This document shows, in pieces, positions 1-6,805 of a DNA stretch of 13,482 bases; within the stretch, counting starts at the first letter, position 1, and every line of letters starts with the position of its first letter. The notes beneath the pieces were generated by a model that saw only the letters and a program-made list of their open reading frames with translations, was not told the DNA's origin and made no database searches. The position numbers and the translations under genes are program-made. Source of the stretch: Acidobacteriaceae bacterium (GTDB lineage Bacteria; Acidobacteriota; Terriglobia; Terriglobales; Acidobacteriaceae); the NCBI GenBank assembly GCA_025462805.1, contig JAOAPJ010000066.1:1-13482 (forward strand). The letters run 5' to 3'.

Positions 1-135
1 GCGGGAGCGAGGATACAGGAGATCGTGCTGGCGCCCCTCAGGCTCGACGATGTCGATCGAATCGTCGTCGATGCGCTGCACTGCGAACGGGATGCCGCCC
101 ATTCTCTGGCGCAGTTGGTGCACCACACCCGATCA
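1..135 (+). pseudogene. Fragment of AAA-type ATPase domain of a large hybrid kinase, cut at both ends
   Basis: The plus-strand frame is open from base 1. It begins AGARIQEIVLAPLRLDDVD and continues to a segment reading DALHCERDAAHSLAQLV. From memory of the family, this matches the AAA ATPase region of very large serine/threonine kinase / ATPase / sensor histidine kinase hybrids, where a 'LAPL-L-DV-L--D-LHC' stretch precedes 'LAQLVHEKTGGNPFF'. Here the match stops at about base 130 (LVHHTR), the expected NPFF segment is absent, and the frame runs on into the antisense of the neighbouring crp fragment. What remains is therefore a broken 3' remnant, or the edge of a rearrangement; the upstream part lies outside the window. 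The family call rests on one short block, so confidence is moderate to low. Confidence 0.42.
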
Positions 136-435
136 ATTGAGGTGGTGTGGCAGCGAATTGAAGAAAGTGCTGGCCTCGACTTTTTCGGCCACCGCCGTAA
201 TGGACTCTTCCCCTATAAACTCGCCATTCGAGAGAAGCGTAAGAGTAGCCTCTTTGCCCGCATTTGATACCAAAGTGACCTTTGCTCGCCCTTTCTGAAG
301 ATAGAAGACGGCGTTAGCCGCATCCCCCTGCGAAAAGAAGGTTTCTCCTGCCTGTACTCGAATGATGGTCCGTCCGAGTCCAGACTTAGCCAGAAAGTCA
401 GCGGGATCGAAGCTATTTAGCCCTGACTCAGTCAT
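133..435 (-). pseudogene. Truncated Crp/Fnr-family regulator (N-terminal cNMP-binding half only)
   Basis: This is a 100-codon minus-strand frame. Its first 83 residues (bases 435 down to 187) align without gaps to the intact Crp/Fnr protein at 6806-7522, with 67 of 83 identical by hand count. The shared part covers the start of the cyclic-nucleotide-binding beta barrel: the ETFFSQGD block, the GRAKVT strand and the FIGEES turn. Similarity ends abruptly after ESITAVA. The last 17 codons are unrelated and reach a stop. The rest of the effector domain, the dimerisation helix and the DNA-binding helix-turn-helix are missing, so it cannot act as a normal Crp regulator. It could still be expressed, because the start codon and upstream region are intact. 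Truncation by recombination with the ATPase fragment on its left is the simplest reading; an assembly join is the alternative. Confidence 0.72.
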
Positions 436-549
436 TTTCCACCCTCTTCAGAATCCCAACGTACTCATGATCGCTGGTCTGCCATCGGTCGGCTTCTCGA
501 CATTCTAAGCCGGAGCGCCTGATTGCCGCGTACTCCTCAGAGGGGGTCT

Positions 550-595
550 GTGCTACCACAACGTGTCGTCGGTCGCTTTTCGTGCTCACAACGTG
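550..595. promoter_or_regulatory. Tandem operator-like repeats upstream of the cytochrome operon
   Basis: CACAACGTG occurs at 557-565 and again at 587-595, exactly 30 bp apart or about three helical turns. Each copy is preceded by GTGCT, with two extra bases in the first copy. Each core is itself an inverted repeat, CAC-N3-GTG. The pair lies in the divergent region between the crp fragment (minus) and the cytochrome operon (plus), about 35 bp upstream of a candidate -35 box. Phased repeats at this distance would suit an activator site, but no regulator can be named from the sequence. Confidence 0.35.
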
Positions 596-629
596 GGACG
601 CGATCAGCGCTTACTTCCAGTGTTGTGTG

Positions 630-659
630 TTGACTGTGTGGAGTGAGCAATCCGATACA
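630..659 (+). promoter_or_regulatory. Candidate sigma-70-type promoter for the cytochrome operon
   Basis: TTGACT at 630-635 (5 of 6 consensus positions) is followed after 18 bp by GATACA at 654-659 (a weak -10, 3 of 6). Transcription would begin near 666, leaving a leader of roughly 95 bases before the ATG at 760. The upstream GTG at 643 would fall inside this promoter, which agrees with choosing the later start. The -10 is poor, so this is a tentative call. Confidence 0.3.
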
Positions 660-759
660 GACTTCCGTGAGCGGCGCCTGTTTAACTCAGCCAGGAAGCA
701 CATTAGGCTTCTGCCGAAGAACTCGGTTTCTCAACCGAAGGCCGGACTGTGACCATGAA

Positions 760-2076
760 ATGCTACTTAGAATACTGACCGGTTTCGCGGTCCTGCTGCT
801 GGGTGTCCAGCAGGCGAACGCAGTGCCCAGCTTCGCCCGACAGACCGGTCTCTCTTGCAATGTCTGCCACAGCAATGCGCCGGCATTAACCTCCTTCGGC
901 CGGGACTTCAAGCTTCGTGGCTACGTCCTTAACGACCTGAAGCCGCCTGACAAGGTCGGAGAGACTAAGGAGCTGCAGCTCTCGCGATTGATCCCTTTGT
1001 CATTCATGGTCCTGCTTTCGAATACAGCATTTCAGAGTGCTGCACCCAGCACCCAGAACAGCGCCGTTGGCTTCCCACAACAGCTCAGCCTCTTTCTTGC
1101 CGGTGGGTGGGCGTCGCACTTCGGCGGGTTGGCGCAGGTGACATACAGCCATGCGAGCGACCACTTCTCCATGGATAACACTGATCTGCGCTACGCGAAC
1201 CAGACGACACTCGGTAGCAAGAGATTGGACTACGGCATCACGCTGAACAACAACCCAACTGTTGAAGATCTATGGAATAGCGTGCCTGCATGGGGCTATC
1301 CGTTCTCCTCCTCAAGCGCGCGCGTCAATCCGATAGCCGCACCCCTGATCAATGGAGCGCTGGGGCAGGATGTCGCGGGACTCGGTGGCTACAGCATGTG
1401 GAACAACCACCTCTACACCGCTGTAAGCCTCTACCGGACGGAACATGGTGCAGGGTCGGTGCCAGTCGATGGCAAGAACTATCAGTACAACATCAGCGGT
1501 GCAGCTCCTTATTGGCGAGCCGCCTGGCAGCAGAGCTGGGGCGCCAACTACCTGGAAGTTGGAACGTACGGATTCGCTGTGAACTCTCATCCAGGTGCCC
1601 TCACTGGCGCAGTGGACCGCTACCTTGATCCATCGCTTGACTTCCAGTACGAGCGAGCCTTCGGGCCCAACCTGCTAGATGCTCACGGGACCTGGATCCA
1701 TGAGCGTTCCAACTTGGGCGCTACCTTTGCGGCGGGCGGTGCGGATGCGATCCATCACAGCCTGAATACGTACAAGATCGACAGCACTTATCACTGGACG
1801 AACAAGTACACCGCGACCGGTGCAGTTTTCGCGACCACGGGAACCAAAGACCCCGTGCTCTATGCACCAGCGCCTCTGACCGGCAGCTTTAATGGGAGCC
1901 CGAATAACACGGGCTACACAGTTCAGGTGGCGTATTGGCCAGTGCAGAATATCGATCTCAATGTGAACTACACCGGGTACACCAAGTTCAACGGCGCAAA
2001 GAATAACTACGACGGCGCTAACCGCAACGCGAGCGATAACAACACGGTGTACATGTCGCTTTGGCTGAACTTCTAG
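760..2076 (+). CDS. Cyc2-like outer-membrane monoheme cytochrome fused to a beta-barrel porin
   Basis: This is a 438-residue exported protein. Residues 1-21 form a signal peptide ending ANA. The mature protein opens with PSFARQTGLSC and a single heme c site CNVCH (residues 33-37), followed by LTSFGRDFKLRGY. This 'PSFARQTG-x-CxxCH ... LTxFGRxFKLxGY' layout is what I recall for Cyc2, the fused cytochrome-porin of iron oxidisers, and its relatives. The remaining ~380 residues alternate polar and aromatic residues (many Y, N, W, T) and end in Phe (LWLNF), as outer-membrane barrels do. The length is close to Cyc2 (about 485 residues). The frame extends upstream to a GTG at 643, but only the ATG at 760 gives a proper signal peptide. 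The Rieske gene starts 8 bp after the stop. The likely role is passing electrons across the outer membrane through one heme. The substrate (Fe(II) or another donor) is unknown; a different monoheme barrel family is the alternative. Confidence 0.7.
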   Translation: MLLRILTGFAVLLLGVQQANAVPSFARQTGLSCNVCHSNAPALTSFGRDFKLRGYVLNDLKPPDKVGETKELQLSRLIPLSFMVLLSNTAFQSAAPSTQNSAVGFPQQLSLFLAGGWASHFGGLAQVTYSHASDHFSMDNTDLRYANQTTLGSKRLDYGITLNNNPTVEDLWNSVPAWGYPFSSSSARVNPIAAPLINGALGQDVAGLGGYSMWNNHLYTAVSLYRTEHGAGSVPVDGKNYQYNISGAAPYWRAAWQQSWGANYLEVGTYGFAVNSHPGALTGAVDRYLDPSLDFQYERAFGPNLLDAHGTWIHERSNLGATFAAGGADAIHHSLNTYKIDSTYHWTNKYTATGAVFATTGTKDPVLYAPAPLTGSFNGSPNNTGYTVQVAYWPVQNIDLNVNYTGYTKFNGAKNNYDGANRNASDNNTVYMSLWLNF

Positions 2077-2084
2077 GAGAATCC

Positions 2085-2636
2085 ATGGCACAGGAAGCAC
2101 CAGTCCAGGAAGTCACCTCGAAGAACATCGTCCTCAATCGACGTTCCTTCTTCGGCGCTCTGCTCTGTGTCGGCTCCGCCGGAATGGGAGCGATCTTGGC
2201 AGTGCCTGTTCTTCGCTACGTGTTGTACCCGCTCTATTCAAAGGCGACGGGGAGCGAGTGGTCGGACGTGGGAGAGCTGAGTGAATTCTCCGATAGTAAG
2301 GAGCCCGTGCGAAAGACCATCACGTTCGCACAGCGGGATGGATGGCGAGAGGTCGTATCCGCGCAGTCTGTCTACGTGGGCCATGCAGCCGACGGCCAAC
2401 TGGTGGTGCTATCTGCTATCTGCCCGCACTTGGGATGCAGCGTCTCGTGGCAGGCCGGGCAGGAGAAATTTGTCTGCCCTTGCCATGGAGGCGAGTTTAA
2501 AGCAGACGGCCTGCGCATCCTCGGCCCGCCACCGCGTCCCATGGATCGCCTGCCCACCCAGGTAAAGGGCGGCAAGCTTCAGGTCCACTTCGAGTACTTC
2601 CGATCGAACGTGGCAAACCAAGAAAAGATCAGTTGA
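2085..2636 (+). CDS. Rieske [2Fe-2S] protein of a quinol:cytochrome bc-type complex
   Basis: This 183-residue protein is anchored by one N-terminal membrane helix (residues ~22-48) behind a twin-arginine motif, NRRSFF (18-23). That implies folded export by Tat and an uncleaved anchor. The cluster-binding boxes are complete. Box 1 is CPHLGC (Cys113, His115, Cys118) and box 2 is CPCHGGEF (Cys131, Cys133, His134). By family rule, Cys113, His115, Cys131 and His134 bind the cluster, and Cys118-Cys133 form the disulfide. A proline loop, GPPPRP, follows. The ATG at 2085 has a good ribosome binding site (AGGAGA, overlapping the previous stop) and is preferred over a TTG at 2061 inside the upstream gene. 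The cytochrome b gene starts 19 bp downstream. The protein would take one electron from quinol at the outer quinone site and pass it to a heme c, here presumably in the tail of the next gene product. Confidence 0.92.
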   Translation: MAQEAPVQEVTSKNIVLNRRSFFGALLCVGSAGMGAILAVPVLRYVLYPLYSKATGSEWSDVGELSEFSDSKEPVRKTITFAQRDGWREVVSAQSVYVGHAADGQLVVLSAICPHLGCSVSWQAGQEKFVCPCHGGEFKADGLRILGPPPRPMDRLPTQVKGGKLQVHFEYFRSNVANQEKIS

Positions 2637-2655
2637 CACACCAGAGGGTACCGCC

Positions 2656-5265
2656 GTGCCAGAGCCGCTGGATGTAAAGAAGGACGAGCAGCCGGTACCA
2701 GTAGCTGTTACGCGGGGGAGCCTTCCCCAGCGTCTCCTTCGTTGGTTCGACAAGCAGACCGGCGTACACGAGATCATGAAGGAGTCACTGGACGAACCGA
2801 TTCCAGGAGGCGCGCGTCTCGCCTACGTCTTTGGCTCCGGGCTACTCTTCATCTTTATCTCGCAGATCATCACCGGTCTGTGCCTCGCCCTCTACTATGT
2901 GCCATCCGCTGAGACTGCCCATACCAGCGTTGCCTACATCACGAAGCAGGTAGCGGCAGGAGCATTCCTGCGGAGCCTGCACTATTACGGCTCGAGCGCC
3001 ATGATCGTCGTGCTCGCGCTGCACTTCCTCCAGACCTTTCTCTATGGCTCCTTCAAAGGGCGTCGCGAACTTCTCTGGATCTCCGGTGCGGTGCTGTCGT
3101 TCCTGGTCCTGGGGATGGGCTTTACAGGTTATCTGCTGCCCTGGGATCAAAAGGCGTACTTCGCCACCGCCGTAGGGACGAATATCGTCGCGGAGATTCC
3201 TCTCATTGGCAATTGGCTGAGTCGCTTGCTCCGGGGTGGCGACACCATCGGCACGCTGACCCTCTCACGCTTTTACGTCGCTCACGTCTTCCTTATCCCG
3301 GCTGGCATTCTCCTGCTGGTCGGCGCGCACATAGTGCTCTTCCGCAAGGCAGGCCCGGCGGGCCCGATCGCAGAAGACCCCGTCACTCCAAAGATGGCAC
3401 CGGAAGGCTTCTACCCGCGCCAGGTCCTGATGGACATGGGGTTCGCCTTGCTCATCATGGTAGGGCTGGGCATTCTCGCCTACTTTCATCCTGTGGGGCT
3501 GGGGCCCATCGCAGATCCAGCAAACACTCAGTTCTTGCCTCGCCCCGAGTGGTACTACCTGTCGATGTTTGAGTGGCTCAAGTACTGGGAGGGTCCAAAG
3601 GTTGTCTTCGCGGTCATCGTGATTCCCGGGATCCTCGCCCTGCTTTTCTTCCTGGTACCGTTTTTGGACCGCGGCTTAGAACGCCGTCCCTGGCGCAGAC
3701 CCATCCCTGTTCTGTCCGTTGCCATCGTCCTCGTTGGCATCGTCTACCTGGGCATGAAGAGCAACAGTGACGATCGGCGTGATCCCACCGCGGCAGCGCA
3801 GCTCGCAGCGCAGGAACAGCAGGAGAAGGCCTACAGCGCTGCGCCCTTTGAGCCCTACATCGAGTCGCCGGGCGGTACCGCTCCGGCAACCGTAGCCTCC
3901 GTTCCCACGGACCCTCTCGTCGGGCATGGAAGAGGAATCTTTGAGGCGCATGGATGCGCGGGATGCCATGGCGCCGCAGGTGTAGGATCCATCGCCCCGG
4001 CCCTTGTGGGTATCACCTCGAAGCTTCCTGGCGATCAATTGACAACACTGCTCAAGCACCCGAATGCCCGGATGACCGCAGGTCGGATGCCCGCTGTCGA
4101 TATCTCCCAAACCGATATGTCCAGCCTAGTGGCGTACATGGCAGCACTCGGCACGCCAGCAGCGAATGCGCCAGTCTCGCATGATGCCGACGCCGCAGAA
4201 GTCGCATCAGCTCGCAGTCACGGCTCCTTGCGGAACGCAAGCGCGACTCTGCCATCATCGAGTGCAGCCCATGCGGGACAACAAACATTCGGCCAGCACG
4301 GATGCGCCGCATGTCATGGGCCTACAGGTGAGGGAGGACGCGCACCAGCCATCGCGCCGCTTATCGCAAGACGGTCGGATGCACAGTTGCTGGAGGTGTT
4401 CAAGGCGCCCAACGCAAAGATGAAGGCCGGCGGAATGCAGGCCGTCGCAGGCACCCCGGCGGAACTTACGTCCCTTGTCGCCTACCTGCGAACGGTGCGG
4501 GGGGCGCTGCCCGCGAAGCAGAATGAGGTGGCGGACACAAGTCTCTCGCCGAACCCAGGCGCAGCACCTGCCGTAGCGCTCACAGCCACGCAATCGAGCG
4601 CAGTGGCCTCCGCCGTATCTCCACCATCCATCGACTCAAGCCCGGGGCGGGCTGTCTTCATCTCTCAGGGCTGCGCTGCCTGCCACGGATCCAATGGCGG
4701 TGGAACGCGCTTCGCTCCAACCCTCATCGCCGCATCGATCAAGTTCCCAGGCGATGTGCTTCCCAATCTGCTCCATCATCCAGATGCGAAAATGCGCAGC
4801 GGCGGGATGCCTCCAGTCACGGCCAACGCCGCCGAGATGAAGCAGCTCGTCTCCTACATCTCCGGTCTCGGCGCTCCCGCACCGCCGCCTGCGACAGCGC
4901 CGGTGACGTCGGGGCAGCGCGCCGCCTCAGTCACTTCACCGGCCACTATAGGTGCGAGCGCACCGCCATTGCATGCCGCAGTGCCGACTCCGCTCAGTCC
5001 CCTCGCTCTCCGCGGCGGGCAGGTCTTCGAACATTACTCCTGCCAGACCTGCCACGGGGCTGGAGGCTTGAACGGCACCGCAGCCGCTCCCGGTTTGGCA
5101 GGAACGGCCTCTATCCTTCCCGCCTCAACACTGGAGAATCTGCTTCGCCATCACAGCACGCAGATGAAGAACGGCAATATGCCTCCGACCAATATGAACG
5201 CCAGCGATATGAAGGCGCTCATAGCCTTCGTCCGCTCGATGCCCCCAATAGACGGGTCCAAGTGA
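2656..5265 (+). CDS. Cytochrome b fused to four tandem c-type cytochrome domains
   Basis: This is an 869-residue fusion. Residues ~50-375 are cytochrome b with about seven membrane helices. Heme b ligands are His109/His123 and His210/His225, and the quinol-site PEWY motif is at 297-300. The second histidine pair has 14 intervening residues, as in b6f-type proteins, against 13 in mitochondrial bc1. The tail carries four mono-heme domains: CAGCH (434-438), CAACH (550-554), CAACH (673-677) and CQTCH (796-800). Likely axial methionines are 478, 594, 718 and 842, in GRM/GGM/GNM-P contexts. The domains repeat one pattern ('HPNA-M ... GGMP ... LV-Y') and are joined by flexible Ala/Pro/Ser/Thr-rich linkers of ~35-50 residues. 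The GTG start has AGAGGG seven bases upstream. With the Rieske gene it makes a quinol-oxidising core. No separate cytochrome c1 gene is present, so the first tail domain probably replaces it and the others extend the electron path into the periplasm. Confidence 0.9.
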   Translation: MPEPLDVKKDEQPVPVAVTRGSLPQRLLRWFDKQTGVHEIMKESLDEPIPGGARLAYVFGSGLLFIFISQIITGLCLALYYVPSAETAHTSVAYITKQVAAGAFLRSLHYYGSSAMIVVLALHFLQTFLYGSFKGRRELLWISGAVLSFLVLGMGFTGYLLPWDQKAYFATAVGTNIVAEIPLIGNWLSRLLRGGDTIGTLTLSRFYVAHVFLIPAGILLLVGAHIVLFRKAGPAGPIAEDPVTPKMAPEGFYPRQVLMDMGFALLIMVGLGILAYFHPVGLGPIADPANTQFLPRPEWYYLSMFEWLKYWEGPKVVFAVIVIPGILALLFFLVPFLDRGLERRPWRRPIPVLSVAIVLVGIVYLGMKSNSDDRRDPTAAAQLAAQEQQEKAYSAAPFEPYIESPGGTAPATVASVPTDPLVGHGRGIFEAHGCAGCHGAAGVGSIAPALVGITSKLPGDQLTTLLKHPNARMTAGRMPAVDISQTDMSSLVAYMAALGTPAANAPVSHDADAAEVASARSHGSLRNASATLPSSSAAHAGQQTFGQHGCAACHGPTGEGGRAPAIAPLIARRSDAQLLEVFKAPNAKMKAGGMQAVAGTPAELTSLVAYLRTVRGALPAKQNEVADTSLSPNPGAAPAVALTATQSSAVASAVSPPSIDSSPGRAVFISQGCAACHGSNGGGTRFAPTLIAASIKFPGDVLPNLLHHPDAKMRSGGMPPVTANAAEMKQLVSYISGLGAPAPPPATAPVTSGQRAASVTSPATIGASAPPLHAAVPTPLSPLALRGGQVFEHYSCQTCHGAGGLNGTAAAPGLAGTASILPASTLENLLRHHSTQMKNGNMPPTNMNASDMKALIAFVRSMPPIDGSK

Positions 5266-5272
5266 AGTGCGG

Positions 5273-5551
5273 CTAAGACAAATTCCGGTGGCTTTCGCAG
5301 CAAAAGGCCACGTCACAATCGAGTTGATTCGGCACGCGCAGACGCGTAGGCAAAGACGAAGGCGACAGGCCTAGTTGCCCTTTAACCTCTCCAGTGATCT
5401 TGCATCGGTGACCCGTAAGCAGCCGCTCTATCTCCCAGTTGGCCGCGTCGGGGTCAGACGCCCTGGATTCTCGGGACGCCCCGCAACGTTCACACGTACC
5501 AACCGACTTTCCCGATTCCATTCGCACGATCCGAATTGACTGCGAGCCCAT
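5273..5551 (-). CDS. Doubtful small protein with a CxxC pair
   Basis: This is a 92-residue frame. I do not recognise it. A CERCGASRES segment near residue 20 and a GHRC about 28 residues later could form a small zinc site, and the first half (DPDAANWEIERLL) looks protein-like. The second half is rich in Ser, Pro and Cys and less convincing. No clear ribosome binding site precedes the ATG at 5551; an in-frame ATG ten residues later (ahead of ESGKSVG) is an alternative start. It is convergent with the cytochrome operon and its stop is 7 bp from that operon's end. It may be a chance frame. Confidence 0.25.
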   Translation of the reverse strand: MGSQSIRIVRMESGKSVGTCERCGASRESRASDPDAANWEIERLLTGHRCKITGEVKGQLGLSPSSLPTRLRVPNQLDCDVAFCCESHRNLS

Positions 5552-5822
5552 GCCATCAGTTTAATGCCCAAAACTAGCCAGACGCTAACGTAAGATTTCG
5601 CCCATGACGGGGCAATGGGTGGCCGGTGTGATCACAGCGTTCGGAACCACAGTAAATGGGCAATGCTTCCCTGCAAACTGCTTCCTTTCTGTGCACTGAC
5701 ATTTCTATTGGGCTCAATACCTTGGCATTTCTATCGAGCGCCAACAAAAACTTGGCCTGAATCATGCGCGCCGAGGCAGTCTCTCATAGGATTGACGCGC
5801 TCGGGTTGACCCATGAAGCAAT
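5552..5822. other. Gene-poor spacer between cytochrome operon and regulator genes
   Basis: Only short overlapping frames of ~60 codons occur here on both strands, none with a ribosome binding site or recognisable domain. No convincing intrinsic terminator (stem plus T-run) for the upstream operon or for the convergent regulator was seen. I find nothing further in it. Confidence 0.5.
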
Positions 5823-6702
5823 TCAAGCAGGCAGGAGATCGTGCTTCGCTTCGAAGATGTAGCTCGCCATCGCTTGGGCGAGTTGTGAGTCGACCTCATC
5901 CGCAATAGCCATCACGCCAACGAGCAAAAGGCTGAAATCCACTCTGGCCAGATTATTTTGCAAGGTCTGGAAGATACTGACCTGCAGCATGCGCGATTCC
6001 TCCACCATCATGGCAGCGCTGTAGCCTTGTTCACGGCGTAATTGCCCGTGGACAGTAGCGGCCGGTGACACGAGAGCACGCGTACCCAGTGGTAAGGGGT
6101 TCCGAAGACGAAAGACGAGGTCATGGAAAAGCGTGGGCAAGTGGGCGCAACGCTCCGCGGCGGGTAACGGGATGCTGATGATGTGTGGCTCACGCTCGAC
6201 CCGCAGAAGCCATTCATTGATGGTAGACAGCGTGTTTTGTTCGAGGATCGTCGCCACGTTGTCCGCCGCATGTGCGCGAGTAGCTGTTCCACGTTTCAGC
6301 CGCTCCCGGATGGTCTCAATGAGCATCTCCGGGGCCATTGGCTTCACAAGAATTTCGTCGGCTTGAAGCAGTATCGCAGCCGCTGCTTCTTTCATCTCGG
6401 GATACCCACTGAATATGATGGTTACAGCTTTGGGATTCGAGTGACGCATCGCGCTGACCACCGTCAGACCGTCGCCCGCTCCGGGCATATGCAGGTCACT
6501 CAGCAGTACATCGAAGATCTGCGAGCCGATGAGTTTAAGCGCTTCGTTGACATTTGAAGCGGTAACCACTTCGAAACCGCCAAATTTGAGAACACAGGGT
6601 GAGAGAGTCGCGGATTAACTCGTCATCATCGACAAGCAGAAGCTTCGCTTTAGGCTGTAGCCCGTCGTTTTGATCGACGTTCTGTACGGTCGCCTCAGGC
6701 AT
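5823..6702 (-). pseudogene. Response regulator (REC + RsbRD-like domain) broken by a frameshift
   Basis: The minus strand from the ATG at 6702 encodes a receiver-domain start containing KLLLVDDDELIRDSL, with the acidic pocket. Near 6594 the frame breaks. The second frame resumes as VLKFGGFEVVTASNVNEAL and continues through LLSDLHMPG (phospho-acceptor Asp), IIFSGYPE (switch Ser) and ILVKPM (conserved Lys) to a stop at 5823. One extra base (or two missing) around 6592-6596 explains the break. After REC come ~150 residues of helical sequence with 'INEWLLRVE', 'REQGYSAAMMVEESRML' and 'SQLAQAMASYI'. These resemble the RsbRD_N-type domains found in RsbR/RsbRD stress regulators; that call is from memory. 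There is no DNA-binding domain, so output would be protein-protein. The gene lies 103 bp downstream of the Crp gene on the same strand. A true mutation and a base-calling error are both possible. A downstream-start product lacking the acidic pocket would not be phosphorylated normally. Confidence 0.72.
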
Positions 6703-6770
6703 CCAGCATCTTCACTACTTGGCGTAAACGGCAGATGAGCGAAGTATGGCACGATGCCCGCTATATTTTC

Positions 6771-6786
6771 TGTTCAATTGTGAACA
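6771..6786. promoter_or_regulatory. Inverted repeat TGTTCA-N4-TGAACA, candidate operator
   Basis: A perfect 6-bp inverted repeat with a 4-bp spacer sits in the 103-bp gap between the Crp/Fnr gene and the response regulator. The lengths and spacing resemble dimeric regulator sites, including those of Crp/Fnr-type proteins (TTGAT-N4-ATCAA, TGTGA-N6-TCACA), although the bases differ. Autoregulation by the adjacent Crp protein, or control of the response regulator by another factor, is inferred only. Confidence 0.35.
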
Positions 6787-6805
6787 TGCCCGCCGCGCGG
6801 CTTGT

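Noticed and set aside
643..759. Upstream GTG start extending the cytochrome-porin by 39 residues
   Set aside because: The extension has no export signal, is Arg/Cys-rich and unlike the family, and overlaps the candidate promoter. The ATG at 760 begins a normal signal peptide.
1675..2100. 141-codon minus-strand frame
   Set aside because: It lies antisense to the cytochrome-porin gene, has Val/Arg-biased composition and no domain. It is a shadow of the real gene.
5574..5809. Overlapping small frames on both strands, one with a signal-like start (MLPCKLLPFCALTF)
   Set aside because: No ribosome binding site, and the sequence after the hydrophobic stretch is not protein-like. It is indistinguishable from chance.
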